Assembly (NCBI GenBank): GCA_000727475.1
Contig: KL647297.1
Span: 1,707,295-1,771,294 of the forward strand
Length of the DNA stretch: 64,000 bases
Reading direction: 5' to 3'
Origin: Sarcocystis neurona
Taxonomy: Eukaryota; Apicomplexa; Conoidasida; Eucoccidiorida; Sarcocystidae
Part shown: in pieces, positions 42,022-55,000 of the stretch
How positions within the stretch are numbered: the stretch's first letter is position 1
Layout of the letters: every line of letters starts with the position of its first letter
The notes under the pieces: generated by a model
What the model was told of the DNA's origin: nothing
Database searches by the model: none
What the model saw: only the letters and a program-made list of their open reading frames with translations
Position numbers and translations under genes: made by a program

Positions 42022-43694
42022 ATGCGTTAGTCTTCCACAGCTGAAAATGGGGGACCGACCATGGTGTCCGACCTTGCTGCGTACGTTATGCTACACACAG
42101 CTGCGAATATACGGTACGCGTACTTGCGAACACATTTGCACCAACGCGCCTACATATATGTACGCATATGCATGCAGGAAGATGCACATGTTTCCTTCCC
42201 GTAGTTGCACACGCTCATAAAAAGGCTATACGTACCGGGCTTCTCCGTTTTGGAAGAAGCTTCCTGCTGCGGTGGACCGCGCACGTCCACGTGTGCTTCT
42301 TCACGTTCTACAATTTCAAGAAACAGATTAACACACGCGCCGCAAAAACGAGACCTGCTCGTTCCTCAGCTCTGCATATTTTTTTCTGGAGCGAGCTCGT
42401 GCTACGAGACAAGATCTCGCATGTACTCGCCTTCGAGTTCCACACACAAAAATGTGATTGGCTGGGTAGAATTACTTGTGTCTGACTACTGTTTATAGAC
42501 ACATATGTCCGATCTAATGTACAGATATGTGTGCCCGTGCCCACTACACCTGGATGTCTATACACATATATATATAAATAAATATATTTGTATGTGTCTC
42601 ACATTTAAGTAGATGTCTCCGTATTGCCACGTACGCGTCCAAATCGACGAGTTTTATGCACGTACCGGTATGTGATGCACACACGCATACTAGAATACGA
42701 CCCGACCATGTCCTCTTGAGGTGCACCTTCTCGACTTCGTGACGCTCCACACTACACTTTCCTATCTACCAAATCGACCCACGTACCTAGGATACGCACA
42801 ACTCTCCCTACTTTTGTTTAGAACGTACCCCCTCCGCCGCTGCAATGTGAGGGAGAGAGACAGCGCCGGTTCGTCGTTAGCGGAGCAAGGAGAAAACTTG
42901 CTTTGCCGTCTCTGCTTCTCGAAGAGTTGAGGCGCACAGTCACGTTCGTGCACCGCGGGGCTTTTTTCCGCTCGTGCTGCTGCTGTGTGAGTACTGCCTG
43001 ACACGTGCACTTCTCTTGCACCTTGCTGCATGATTTTTCTGGTTCCCCGTGGGGGTCGCGTCTCCTCTGGAATACTCACCGTAACTTTCTAAACGCATGC
43101 ACTGCAGCTGTCGCATCTCTCTCTTCGCCGTCTGCTGGCGTGCACGCACTTTTCTGGCTCTGTCGTTGCTGCGCAGTCGTAGAGTTGTGCTACCTGGAGC
43201 TCGTCGAATCCAAAAGCTGCTCCCGCCGCACGCAGGCCTACTGCTACTATCCTTTCTCCTACAACCGCGCTAAATTTTGTTTTTGTACGCGAATCGCTAA
43301 GAGAGACACGCTCACTGCGCCTGCAGGCTGCGCCAGGCTGCGCACTTCGCCGCGGCTGTACCTTTCGCATGCAAACCGGTCTTCTTCCGCAACTACGCGC
43401 TCTTATTCCTTGCGCGAGTTCTGCAGATTTGTGCACCCGCGGAACTGTCCCGCTGATTTTTTGCTGCGTGTCTCTATCTTTCCGACGGCCTGCTGCCGGT
43501 GCTGCGGAGCCTCCTCCGGCATGCATCATAGCTTCCTGTGTTTCCCTCGGCAGTGCTGTGTGTACGTGCGTGTGTTTGTGTGTATATGCGTCCCTCTGCG
43601 GCGCACGAGAAACCGAGGTGACAGATGCCTAGCGTTCCTGCCTCTCCTGCTGCCGCAGCTGCTGCGGTTGTTGTTCTTCCCGGTGCTCTGCCCA

Positions 43695-46600
43695 TCATAG
43701 GAGCTCCTCATCCTCCTCCATAATAATATCGAAGTCATCTGGCAGCACCCAGTAGCGCCGTTCTGAGGCGGCAGCAGCAGCAGCTGCGGCAGTGCCATGG
43801 TGATGAAAGGAGACATCCGACCAACAGAGACCAGGCCCGTTGAAGACAGCCGCTCGTCGCTGGGTAGCTTCTCCCTCTCTCTTCTCTGCAGTTTCTGCTG
43901 GCGCTGCTTCGCATGCTTCCGTTCCTCTCTCTGCTGTTTGCTCCCGTTCTGCAACTGTGCGCTTGCGGTTTCTTCTTCCTCCGTGCGCCGCTGCCGCCCT
44001 CCCCTCGGCAGCAGGTGTTGCTGCTGCTACTGTACGAGATGATTCTCTCCCTGCTGCTCCCACGACTCTTCCTGTCTCGTCCGCTGCTGCTGCTTCTTCT
44101 CGCCGCGTCGTTCCGCCACTTCCAAATGAGCTGCTGCTGAACACGCGCTCTCTGGACGACGACCTGTGCCTCTCCCCAGGGTCGACGCGCATGCGCGAGG
44201 CCACATACGCAGGCATATCGAAGCACTCGCTGTTGAGAAAAGCAGCAACCTCCGCCGCTGGGTCCCCGTGCATTGCTCCTGGGAAGCGCTCCCGGCGAAA
44301 GCTTGCTTCCTCCGCAGCAGACAGACCGTTTGCAGCGTCATAGACCAGCTCGTAGCAGATCACGCGCAGCCCGAAGGTCAGGAGATACACGCGTATTAGC
44401 ATCGGCCTTCCTCCTTCTTCGTCTGTTGCAGCAGAAGAAATCACGAGACGGGGAAGGTGAGTAGGAGTACGTACGAAGAACAGACGCTTGGGAGACACAA
44501 GAAAAAAGCGAAGACATTAAAGAAGCAGACAAAGAAAAGGAAACTGAAAAAGCCCCAGGAAGAAGGAAGAGTCACTAAAACTCAGAAAAGGAGCGGAAGA
44601 AACAAGAAAGGAAACTGACCACAAAGGCCACGGTCGCTGAGAAGGTTACGCACGAACGAACGCGAGTCCACAGAGAAGACGCACAGATCAGCAGCAACTG
44701 CACGAGAAACAGCAACAAGGAGATCCACCAGCACCAGAAACCACATGCAGGACACTGTCCGCTGTCCAATAGCAGCAGCTGTCCAAGAGCAGCAGCTAAG
44801 AGCAGCAGCTGTCTAAGAGCAACAGCTGTCTACGAGCAGGAGGTGTCCAACAGCAGCAGGTGTCCAACAGCAGCTGGTGCCCAACGGCAGCAGGTGTCCA
44901 ACAGCAGCTGGTGTCCGATGGCAGCAGGTGTCCGACACCAATAGTTGTTCAGCAGTAGCAGTTGTTCAACAGTGGCAGCTGTCCAACAGCAGCAGTGGTT
45001 CAACAGCAGCACCTGTCCACCAGAGGCAGTAGCGCCTGTCCAACAGCAGCCGCTGTCCACCAACGGCAGCCGCCGTCCAACAGCGGTAGCTGTTCAATAG
45101 CAGCAGTTCTCAAACAGCAGCAACAGCGGGGGAGAAGAGAAGAAAGTGCATCACCGACGTCAGCATCGAGGCGGGACATACAGCAGCGGGAGCCAGAAGT
45201 CGACCAAGCAAGTGTAGTGTGACGAAGTGTAGCCAGCAGCGAACCTCACGAGCACAACTATCAAGACAGTCGGAGACCGAAGACAGATATGCTGCTGACT
45301 CCTCCCCTGCTGCTGGCAGTCCCTTCGCAAAGACTGGGCAGCCGCAGGATCTCGACGGAAAGTTTCTCGCTGCTCAAAAAGCGTCTTTTATCTCGTTATC
45401 GTCTGCAGCAGCACGCTAAACGGACGACAGCATCAGGCCAGCAGCCGAACGAGAGACCGCGGCAGCTGCTGCTGGAGCAGGAGGCATCAGCAGCGGGGGA
45501 GCTGCGGCACCCGCAGCAAAAGGCCGCAGTGATGGGCAGCAGACGCAGCCGCCGCGCAGGCCCACCAAGCAGAAGAAAGCCGTGCGCTGCATTTCCACCC
45601 CAGATCCGTATGTGAATTCACATACATGAAGTGGGTTACCCCTGACGTAAATGTACAATCCTAGCAGCAGCCTCAACGCCTCGGCGACCGTGAAAGATTT
45701 CTCTCCCGGTCACTGTGGCGCACGAAGACCGGCAGCACAGCAGCACACGAGGCGAGATTGGAGCAGCACAGCACGCGACACAGCAGCAGCACGTCCGGAA
45801 ACGAGGCCAGGAAGTGCAGCAGCAGCTGGAGCAAGGAAGCGACACGCAGGGAGCTCGCCGCAGGACTCTGTGGAGCCAGAACCGCTGCTGCAGACGGCGC
45901 GGAGAACAACGGCGTCGTTTATTAGACGCTGACCGCTGGTCTGCTGAAGATCTCTCGAGCACAACGCATGCAGACGACTCTCACCTGCTGTCAGCGGTTT
46001 TGCCCACACGGCGAGGCCGCTGATCGTATCAAGTTGATAAGGGACGGTATTATCCTTCAGGCTCTCCGGCAGCAGCAGAAGACGATCCTCGCCGGGCACG
46101 TGCAGCGCCTGTAGCAGCAGCAGCAGCCCATCAGGAGCAGGTTGTCGCACCAGCAGCAGGCACTGCGGAGCAGAGATGATCTGACGAAGCAGTTGCAGTC
46201 ACAGAAGCAGCCACAGTCACAGTCGCAGCAGCAGCAACAGTCCCAGCAGCAGCGGTCGTCGCACCAGCAGCGGCAGTTGCAGCAACACCGGCAGTTGCAG
46301 CAACACCGGCAGCTGCGGCGGCAGCAGCAGGCCCCCACGAGGACCGCACTAGAACACGCCGGCCGTTCGCATGAGTTCCTCTGCGTCCTCTTTGCAAAGC
46401 GAGACCACGGTCGGCACAGTGCATGCTGGGATCCACGTACATACATACAGATACGTACGGAACGGTATATACTTCTCCCCTCCCGCATATATATCCGCAC
46501 ACGAGTATTCATGAATACTTATTCACCCAGACAAATGGGCAGCCACACTACACGTCTCTATGCTTGTAAAGTGTGAAAACCCAAACATGGAAATCCGTAA

Positions 46601-49600
46601 GGACGTCGTAGTCTGGTAGTGTACATATATACGCACTTATCGCGGCGAAACTTATGAACACGGGTACCTGACGACGTCCCTACGAGTCTGTGCATCTGTC
46701 CAAGCAAATACAAAACAACTGCATGCGCGGGGGGGCATATAAGCGAATTGTATCCTTAGCCGAGAATGCGCTCAGCCACACGCAGCTCCTGTCGCTGTCT
46801 GTCTTTCCCTGTTGTACTCTGCTGCGCGTCTCCCTCTCCTGGCGTGCACGTTGCTGTCAGCGTTGGCTAACTGCTCATCTTCAACCGAACGTGCTTCATT
46901 TTCTACTATTCGTACGCGCCAGGAGTTTTCCTGCTCTGCGTGTTCACGCATTTTCTATGCGGCAGCCTCCCTGCAATGGGGCGTTGTCTTCTTCGCTAGA
47001 CAAATGGAAGTTTTCCTGTGGCACAGAATCCTGTGCTGGCCCAACATGTACTACGGCAATAGCCTCCTCCCTACTACTGTGAAAGCTGCACGCGTTCTTC
47101 GCGCATGCCTTGTTGCTGTTGCGGCTGATATTTCTCCTTCTCTGCCTGCGACTGCGACACCTCCTCTCCCGCTGCTGCTGCTGGTATTTCTGCCGTTGTT
47201 GCAGCTCTCTCAGCTCTTCCCCTAAGCGCTGCTGTTGCTGCCTCTCTGCGGCTGCCCTAGCAGCCTCTGTCGCTGCTGCTCCATATCCAGCTGCCGCTGC
47301 TGCAACAGGTCTCGCTGCTGTTCCGTCTTCTGCACCTACAGTTACGGCTGCTGCTGCTGCAGCTCTGGCTCCTGCTGTCGCTGCTTCTCCTGCATCTGCT
47401 GTACATGTCGCGACTGGTGCTCCAAATTTGGCCACTGCAGCAGAGCTGGGAGCAACTGCTGCTGCCTCTCCTGCTGCTGTCTCTCCTGCTGCTGTCTGTC
47501 TCCTGTTGCTGTCTCTCCTGCTGCTGCTACAGATCTGCCTCTCGTCGGACGGATCTGACCGCCGTTGTTGCGCGCTTTCTCCTGCGGCTGCCACACACGC
47601 CTTGAAGCTGCTGCTGCAGATCCGGCCGCTGCGACAACGGTGTTGCTGCACTGCCCCTACTGCCTCTCCTGCTACAGCCGATGGTCTCGCTGCTGCACCT
47701 TGCCCTGAGCGACTGCTCCAGCAGCAGCAGCAGCCGCGTTTCTTCCTTACGGGCGGGACGTCGCTCTGGACGGCGGGGCCGCACATGAGCACTGCAACAA
47801 CGTTGACCTGCAACGTATTCGTGAGGGTGCACTTTTCCACGGCGTGTATGTACACCGGCACTTGCTGCTGGTACGCGCAAATAATAAGACCCGCTTCTTC
47901 GACCGTGTGCAGCAGGGAGAGTCTTTCATGCGTTGCTCCTGGTCGCGACACGTCCATTTTCGCGGCGTACACTTGCTGCAGCTGTACCGCGTAGCGCTTT
48001 GGTCGCAACGGCGGCACCTGCTTTGTCTCGCTTTCATCACGTTCGAGTGCAGCTGCTGCACCTCCTGTCTCGTCTCCGCGCTCTCCAAACAGCTCGCTAC
48101 CGTCGCCGTCTCCGAGGCAGCTCTCTCTCTCTTCGTCTTCTTCCTCCTCCTGTAGACTGCTGTCTTCTGTGTCGGACCAGCCGATACAACCACCACATGC
48201 CGCCACACGCGTTCGCCGGTACTTTCGTATCATGCGGGATAGGACCCGCGCTGCCCAGCCTGTCTCGCCTTCTTCCTGTTCTCCTTCGCCCTCTCCCTTT
48301 TCCAGCAGAGTCCTTCGTCTGCGCTGCTTCCTGGTGATGGTGCGACTGCTGCTGGTTCCTCTGCTGCGCGGGGACTGCTCCGTCTCCGCTTCTGCTGTTG
48401 CTGCTGCTGCAGCTTCGTCAGGCACTTCCTTGAAGACAGGTTCCAGCACCAGAAGACGGTTGATCTCGGTGACTACCAGCAACTGCTGCTGCAGCAGTTC
48501 CTTCTCCCTTTCGTCGACCGTCGGCGTCGGTTTTACAGGCTCCTTTTCCTCCTTCCTACTATCGTCCAAAGTTCTCCGCTGCAACATCTGCAGCATCCTC
48601 TCTCTTAACGCAGGCACTTTGCTGCTGCCGACTTCGCACGCAGAAGCGTCATGCTGCGCACCACAACCCCTCCCATGCTGCTCTGCGCTTCCGTAAACTC
48701 GTTCGTCGAGCTGCCTTGTAGCTGCTACACGCCGCACGTCTCCTGGGCTACGGTGCTGCTGCTGCTGCTGCGACGAAGGCTGCTGCTCCTGGTGACTCTG
48801 GAGTACGCGCTGGCGCACGGCCTGCAGCAGCGAAGCACCGAGCAGCCAGCTGTCGGCCGGGCGGGAGGAAGTTCTGCACGACGAGTTGCAGGACGGTTCT
48901 ACGAGAGGAGAAATTACAAGCGGCACCAGGAGCAGCACCTCTAAGTTCCTCTTCCATGAGCAGAACTGTATAAAGTTTAGCAGCGGTTCTACGGAGGGCT
49001 CGTAGTCTTCCTCCTCCTCATTCGCAGCAGCCACAGAGGCGTCTTCCTGGGCGGCAAGACCTTCCGTCGTCGCCGCAGCAGGCGCTTCTGAAGCATCTGA
49101 TAGTCTTCCAGGCGTCCCATCTCCTTCGCGCGCCGCCCGTCCGGCTGCACTTTCTGCTGCTGCCTCTGCTGCGGTTGCTGCCGCGTCTTCGGTATCTGAT
49201 GCCCACGGCGAAGAAAATGCAGCTGCTGCAGCAGCTGCTTCTTCTCCAGCTGCTGCTGCCGAACTCGGAGGAGAAGGAAAGATCCACAACGGCGGCTCGT
49301 CGGGGAAGTAGCGCTGTAGCGCATGCAACATACGCAGCCTTTCTGTTTCTGACTGCTCAACAACGGCGCTCACCAGGTCGTGGACGGCGCGCGACGTGTT
49401 GCCTCCAAGAAAGGATCGGTTGTAGGGCGACGACGGGAAGTGCAAGACAGCTAGGTCGCCGACAGACCAGTTAAGGAAGCAGCTGGCAACAAGCAGAAGA
49501 GAGCAGCAGATGCAGCACGCTTTGTCAGTGTCCGCATTCTCCGCAAAAATCGCGTCAGCGAGAGACGTACAGGTGTAGTCCTCCCAGTTTCTACGAAGGG

Positions 49601-52600
49601 TGTGTCGGCGGTGGGCCTTCTTGGGATCGAGACGACACACCTGTCGCAAGAACTCGGCGAAGCCTTCGTCTCGTCCCTGGGCGTTGTCGTATGCCGCACT
49701 TGCTGCTGTCCCCCCGCAGCGCTGCTTGATGGAGCTGCTGCAGCAAGGACGCCGACGCGGCTGCGTAGGCATGCGTACAGTCTGCCTGCGGGACTCTTCC
49801 TCCCCTCCTCCTGCGCATGCGCTCAACACTGCCGTCTGGTCTGCCGTCAACACGTCGTCCAACAGGAGGTGGGCTGCAGCAGACTCCAGACACTTCTCCT
49901 CTGTGTGCAACAACATGAACACTCCCGCCCGCAACTCAAGCACGCGTTTCGTCACCGTCACGCTCCTCGGTCGCCAAGCTTCCGACTCACTGCTGCCCGG
50001 CTCGTCTTCTTCCTGACTGCCCTCCTCGTCTTGCTGCTCAGTGCCCTGCTCCTCTTGCTGCTCACTGCCCTGCTGCGGCTGCTGCCCACTGCCCTGCTGC
50101 GGCTGCTGCTCACTGCCCTGCTGCGGCTGCTGCTCACTGCCCTGCTGCGGCTGCTGCTCACTGCCCTGCTGCGGCTGCTGCTCACTGCCCTGCTGTGGCT
50201 GCTGCTCACTGCCCTGCTGCGGCTGCTGCCAACTGGGACCTCCCTGCTGCACCTGCTCCCAGCCGGGGCTCCGGTGCGGCGGCTGCTGCCAACTGGGGCC
50301 CGCCTGCTGCTGCGTTTCGCTGTCGTGCGGCCGCTGCTGCCACTGGTCGCGGCCTTCCTGCTGCTGCAGCTGTTCCCCCCTCCGCTGCTTCTCTCTCTCG
50401 GCAGCGCGCCACAAGACATTCTGAAGGCACAGCATCTGTTGCTCCACGCTCTCCTCGAGCTGCACGTACTGTCGACTGGCGTGCTGCAGCAGCAGACGGT
50501 TCGCCGCCAGCCTCGCTGCTGCTGTCTGCACCGCGCTCCCAAGACGTGCTGCTGCCTCAGACGAGACCTGATGCGCTGCAGTGTTTGCTGAAGAAAAAAA
50601 GCTCCAGTCCGGCGACATTCGCAGCAGGACTGCGTCCTCTGCCACCAGAAGGAGCGACTCCTGCACCACGCGCACCAGAAGCGACACCCTTCATCAGTTG
50701 CCCAACGCTCGCGCCATAGCAGCTGCCACCAGTCACACTGTCGACGTGCATCATACATAGAGAAATACATGTACAAATATATATATATATATGTATATAT
50801 ATACACGTAGATAGGTAGACAGATAGGTACACGCGTCGACATACATCTGCACAGACCAGTAGACACACATATGTATCTATATACGTCTACACAGGTAGAT
50901 CTGCCGTGTCTGTATCTATACATATATACGTCTCTTTCTTCCTTTCTACATACATAAATATGTACAGACGCACACACGTAGACACGGGTCTGCCGACAAC
51001 TGTCGACATACAAAGAAGAACATACAGAGGACGCAGCTGCTTCGCGTATGATTTATGCGAGTGGGCTCCTGCCCTGTAGGCTACCCATTGTCTCGTTCTG
51101 CTGCCGTTGCTTCTCCTTCCCCCCACGTTTTCCCCAGTGGTTGTTATGTTGCGGCTTCTTCGGCCAGCAGTGCTTCGCTGCTGCGCCCTCCTTCTGCCAG
51201 CGTGCTACACATGTGTCCCTGCTCCCTGCGCTGCCGCTGACGCTGCTCGACCGTTTTCTGCCACTGCGTGAAGGGGCTGCGGGAGGTGCTGGCGTCTCAC
51301 TTCCCACTGCAACAGCAGATTTCTCCAGCGCAGCAGGGAGCAGAAAAACGCCCACACGCGGTACGTTTCGATTTTGTATTTCTTAGCGGTGTGGAGTTGC
51401 TCCGTATCGACCGTCGCTCGCCGCAGCGCGCGCCGTAGGTGCTTGTTTAGTTCACGGTGACGGAGGTCGCTAGCAGCAGCGTGCTGCTGCCCTAGAAGAG
51501 CCCCTTCGTCCAAGAGATCATCTGCAGCAACGGTGCCGGTGGGGGCTGGACCACGGCAGCACACGTTCTCCTCACGCCCCAGAGAAGGCCAAGTGCGTTT
51601 GACCAGTCGCCCCAACAGCACCCGCAGGGGGATGCCAGGCACTGCGGCCACCACTACTTCGAATTTCTCGACGGCTGCCCAGTATGCCGGCCCGGACTCG
51701 AGCAGCGTTAGCAGCTGCTGGCGCAGCAGCCGTTCGCCCACCTGACGCAGCTCCTCCTCAGCAGCTGTAGCAGCAACAGCAGCAGCATTGGCACAGCCAC
51801 ATGCACAGCAGCAGCAGCAGCACCAGTTCACACTCGCCCAAGTTCCACGCTGCTTCTTTCTCCTCCGGACCCCACGTGCTTGGTGGGGCTGGTGCGCCCG
51901 CAGGAGACAGACGGGCACATGGAGACACAGGACGAGGAGACACAATAGGAAGAGAAAAAAAGGAATGTGAAGAAGGAACAGAAGAGGAGGAAGGGGGGGG
52001 ATATATACGTGTTGTTAAAAAGGAACGCAGAGCAAGCGGCTTTGTTGGGGAAACCGCACACCCGGGGGTAGGGGTTTGCTGCTGCTGCTGCTCGTACTGC
52101 GAGGTGGCTTCACGCAGCGACTTACCGGGAGTCCACCGTACAAGGCGCGCAACAGGGACAGCAGGAGGCTGCGCGGGGAAGACGGTCTGCATGCATCTGT
52201 TCGCCAGAAATCTTCGGAAGAAACCGTTCCCTTCACCGCCTAGTTTGCGCATGCAGTCGCAGAGTTGCTCCTTGCAGTCTATAGACTTCTTCGCGAAGAC
52301 CGGCGGCTGCTGCGGCTGCAAGCCCAGCCACCACCGGCGGTGCTTCATCACCGCATGCGCTTTCTTGTACACCAGTGCCACTTCTCGTTCGCAGACATCG
52401 GCGAGCAGTCTTTGCAAATAGTAGGGCAGCTTCCGTCCTCCACGTGGCTCGCAGCGACGTCTCGTGGGGGAACTCCTCGTGACGCTCTCCCTTCTGCCGC
52501 CGTCGCTGCTTCTGCCACTGCTGTGCCTGCTGATACTGCTGCTCGGGCTGCTGCTGCTGTCCCTCCGGTTGCTGCTGCTGCTACTGAAGTGGCTGCCGCT

Positions 52601-53236
52601 CCGTCTGCCGCGTCCAGCGACGGCCTCGCGCCCCAGCGTCTCGTCCTCAGACTCGTGTCTGCCCTCGCTGGCTCCGCCGGTGCGTTGTCTGCTGCCGCCG
52701 AAGGGCCAGCTGCTTGTGCCTCGTCTGCCTCTGCTGCTGCGGTCGTCAACACTTGACGGGGCTACGCCGCCGCTGCGGGGGCTGCTGCCGTGGGGACTGT
52801 CTCCGCGGCCGACGCTTCCCTGCCTCCAGCTTGAAACGCTGGTCCCCTCGCCGTCTCGTCCAACGCGTGGGAACGCAGCAGGACCAGCAGCCCCACCGGC
52901 GCCAAGAGCGTCTTCGTCAGCCTCCTGCAGTCCTCGCGGAAGACGACGACGGTACATTTTGAAGCGCGCTCGAAGGCGGCCTGCGCGCTTCCAGTACAGC
53001 TGCAGCAGCACCCGAAGCAGCCGATGCTTCTCCTGCAACTGGTTTACGGCTTGCATCAATAGCATCCACCGCTGCTGCAACGTGCAGCGGCTGTGCTTGT
53101 GATCCTTCACGCCTCCCTGCTGCTCGAGCAGCTGTTGGGGAAGACGCAGCAGCAGCTCGTCCAGAAAACAGCTACTCAGACACAAGTCCGCTGCAGCTCC
53201 TGCCGCACGCACGCGCCGCACGGTCTCCACATCCAT
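43695..53236 (-). CDS. Very large protein of unknown function, multi-exon
   Basis: Not recognised. Solved exons are 53236-52126, 51764-51301 and a long third exon from 50660 to about 47.1 kb. The first two junctions (GTAAGT, GTGAGA donors; CTACAG, GTGCAG acceptors) are in phase. Later exons are 46162-45985 (VPGEDRLLLLPESLKDNTVP) and the last, 44422-43695, starting near PMLIRVYLLTFGLRV and ending DDFDIIMEEDEELL stop. Links between 47 and 44.4 kb are not solved. The start Met at 53236 (MDVETVRRVRAAG) is the first before clearly protein-like sequence. The N-terminal part has a Ser/Arg-rich linker between helical segments. The third exon holds an 8-residue Gln-rich repeat (QQGSEQQP), a possible membrane segment near 49530-49450 (CCICCSLLLVASCFLNWSVG), acidic patches and helical pieces such as LLQQQLLVVTEINRLLVLEP. 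It could be two genes. The open antisense frames are repeat-driven. Confidence 0.65.
44765..45115. repeat. Tandem repeat, unit about 15-18 bp (GTCCAACAGCAGCAG)
   Basis: More than fifteen imperfect copies of GTCCAACAGCAGCAGCT/GTGTCCAACAGCAGCTG. It lies between the last solved exon of the large protein (start 44422) and the 45.4 kb stretch, so it is probably intronic. Antisense frames translate to Cys/Trp-rich repeats and are not called. Confidence 0.8.
50034..50230. repeat. Coding minisatellite, 24-bp unit, about seven copies
   Basis: Unit TGCTGCTCACTGCCCTGCTG plus CGGC on the plus strand, repeated almost exactly. On the minus strand it encodes the octapeptide QQGSEQQP in the large protein. 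Copies differ by only one or two bases, so array length is likely polymorphic. Confidence 0.9.
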
Positions 53237-53324
53237 TTGCTGCCACCCTGTGGCCCGACCAAGGGCGCACTTTCGGTGTCCTGTCACCGGATTCAATCTC
53301 CTATAACGCTGTCCAGGTACGCGC

Positions 53325-53511
53325 AGCGGCAGCAGCAGCGGCACAGACCCCACAGGAAGCAGCAGCACAAGTGAAATCGGAAGGAAAGCGGTGCGCCTTC
53401 GCTGGTAAGAGTGGCACAGCAGCAGCAGCAGCGGCGCAGAACCCCACAGGAACCAGCAGCACCAGTGAAACCGGAAGGAAAGTGGTGCACGTCTGTGGGT
53501 GAGAGTGGCGC
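53325..53511. repeat. Two-copy tandem duplication, unit about 93 bp
   Basis: Two copies sharing ACCCCACAGGAA, CAGCAGCAC, AGTGAAA and CGGAAGGAAAG start near 53325 and 53418. They lie just upstream of the proposed start of the large gene and are not counted as coding here. Confidence 0.75.
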
Positions 53512-54639
53512 AGCCGCATGGTGACGCAGCCAGCGAAGTCACGACAATCCGTGCTTGCCAGGACGCCAACAGCCGTACGTGCGCCGTCAAAGCAGCCATG
53601 CAAACAATTCACGCACATGTGTGGGCGCATGCAGGCCGCGACACAGTAAAAGCACGCGAGGGTGCGACGCCTTCAGCCTGACAGTCCACCACCCCTGGGT
53701 GCCCGCCAAGCCCGGGAACAGCCCCCTCCCTGCCGGCAGCAGGGCGCAGGACAGTCGTTCTTCCGCGTGGGCTGCATGCCTGCGCACCGACCGTCTTCGA
53801 CGGCAGACACGGACCAATCGAAGGACGACGCTTCAGGGAGACTCCCTCACCAGCGTGTCGCGGAGTCTTCCTACAGCGAACAAGCAACCGTGCCCAAGCG
53901 AGAGAGGGGCATGCCCAACACCGTCCGGTTTCCTCTAAGCTGAACGTATGCAGCCAGCACTATTATGACTCATGCACGACGATAAAGAGATCTATACACA
54001 CGTCAGTTCTCTCGCATCCAGACACACGGCTGTACGCGTGCATGCAGGAGAACTTCGTGCGCGTTACATAGAAATTGATATGCCGACTCACCACGCGCGA
54101 AGTTCGCTTCCGCAGCCTGTGTGCGACAAAAATTGTGTGCTACTAAGCACGACCATGGAAATGGTGCAAATTCAGCTCCATTCGTACAAACCCATTACAA
54201 ACCCAGCGCCCGCACACATACATCCACACACGGTGCATGCGTCGGTCTACAACCGCTTGGTAGGTAAGAGTGTGTTCAGGGAGCGCTGCAGCCGCCGGCG
54301 CAAAAAGACCGGCCGCGACAGACGACGTTCGCTCGGGAAGCCCTGGCAGCTGTCTCTGGCCGCAGGGACGACCCGTGACCCACCGCGGCCCCACAGAGGG
54401 GCAGACGCAGACTTGCAGGAAAGCGCAGACATGCTGCAGTTCCCCACCACCTGCCTTGGCGTGGTGCGCAGGACCCTCACACGCGATACACACACATGCA
54501 AACAAAGGTGGAAGAACGTCTCGCGCCCTGCTGCTGCAGCAGGGTCCGCAGTGTGTGTCTCACGCACGCACGAGGCAGCGGTGGACAGCGGCATGGGCCT
54601 GCCAACCCTTTGCTGCCGTGTCTCACCCTCCGCGTGACG
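53512..54639. other. Spacer upstream of the large gene; no gene supported
   Basis: No repeats dominate this stretch. Several frames are open for 60-220 codons on both strands, but none shows a domain or a pair of matching splice sites. It may hold the promoter and 5' UTR of the large minus-strand gene or the 3' end of an upstream gene. Confidence 0.4.
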
Positions 54640-55000
54640 AGGCGCAGAGGCCCCTGCTCGGTCCAGCAGCGACGGTAATGTTGGCGCCACTCCTCCTGTC
54701 CGCGGTCCACTGCCAGCAGCAGCTGCCTGCGACGCTGTGAACCCGGCCTCGTTGCGGGTGCTGCTGTGTGTGGCAACACGTGTGTTGCTGGTGGCTCCTC
54801 TGACGCGCGGCCGCCTCTTTGCTGCTGCGCTCCCTGCTGTTGTGGTTCCTGCTGCTCCACAGATGGCTGCTGCTCTTGCCGCTGTTGCTGCGGCCTCTGC
54901 TGCTCCACAGGCTGTCGCTCCTCTTGCCGCTGCTGCCGCGGCTCTGCAGTTGCATCAGCAACGCTCTCCAGCAACGGGCTCTGCTGCTGCTCCACGCAGA
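54640..55000 (-). CDS. Candidate exon, Gln-rich followed by basic helix
   Basis: Minus-strand open stretch with QRPQQQRQEQQPSVEQQEPQ, then a more ordinary segment (LLLAVDRGQEEWRQHYRRCW, TEQGPLRLVTR). The latter part is free of CAG repeats and reads as protein, while the antisense frames are Leu/Cys/Ala runs. Borders are not solved. It could be a 3' exon of the WD40-like gene at 57.6-58.8 kb or a gene of its own. Confidence 0.35.

Noticed and set aside
49602..50591. Plus-strand frame of 329 codons, Leu-rich
   Set aside because: Antisense shadow of the Gln-rich repeat exon. CTG triplets read as poly-Leu.
46944..50687. 1247-codon open frame taken as one complete gene
   Set aside because: Its Met lies upstream of the acceptor used at 50660, and phase shows that it is an internal exon of a larger gene. 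Its last part after about 47.1 kb is repeat-driven.
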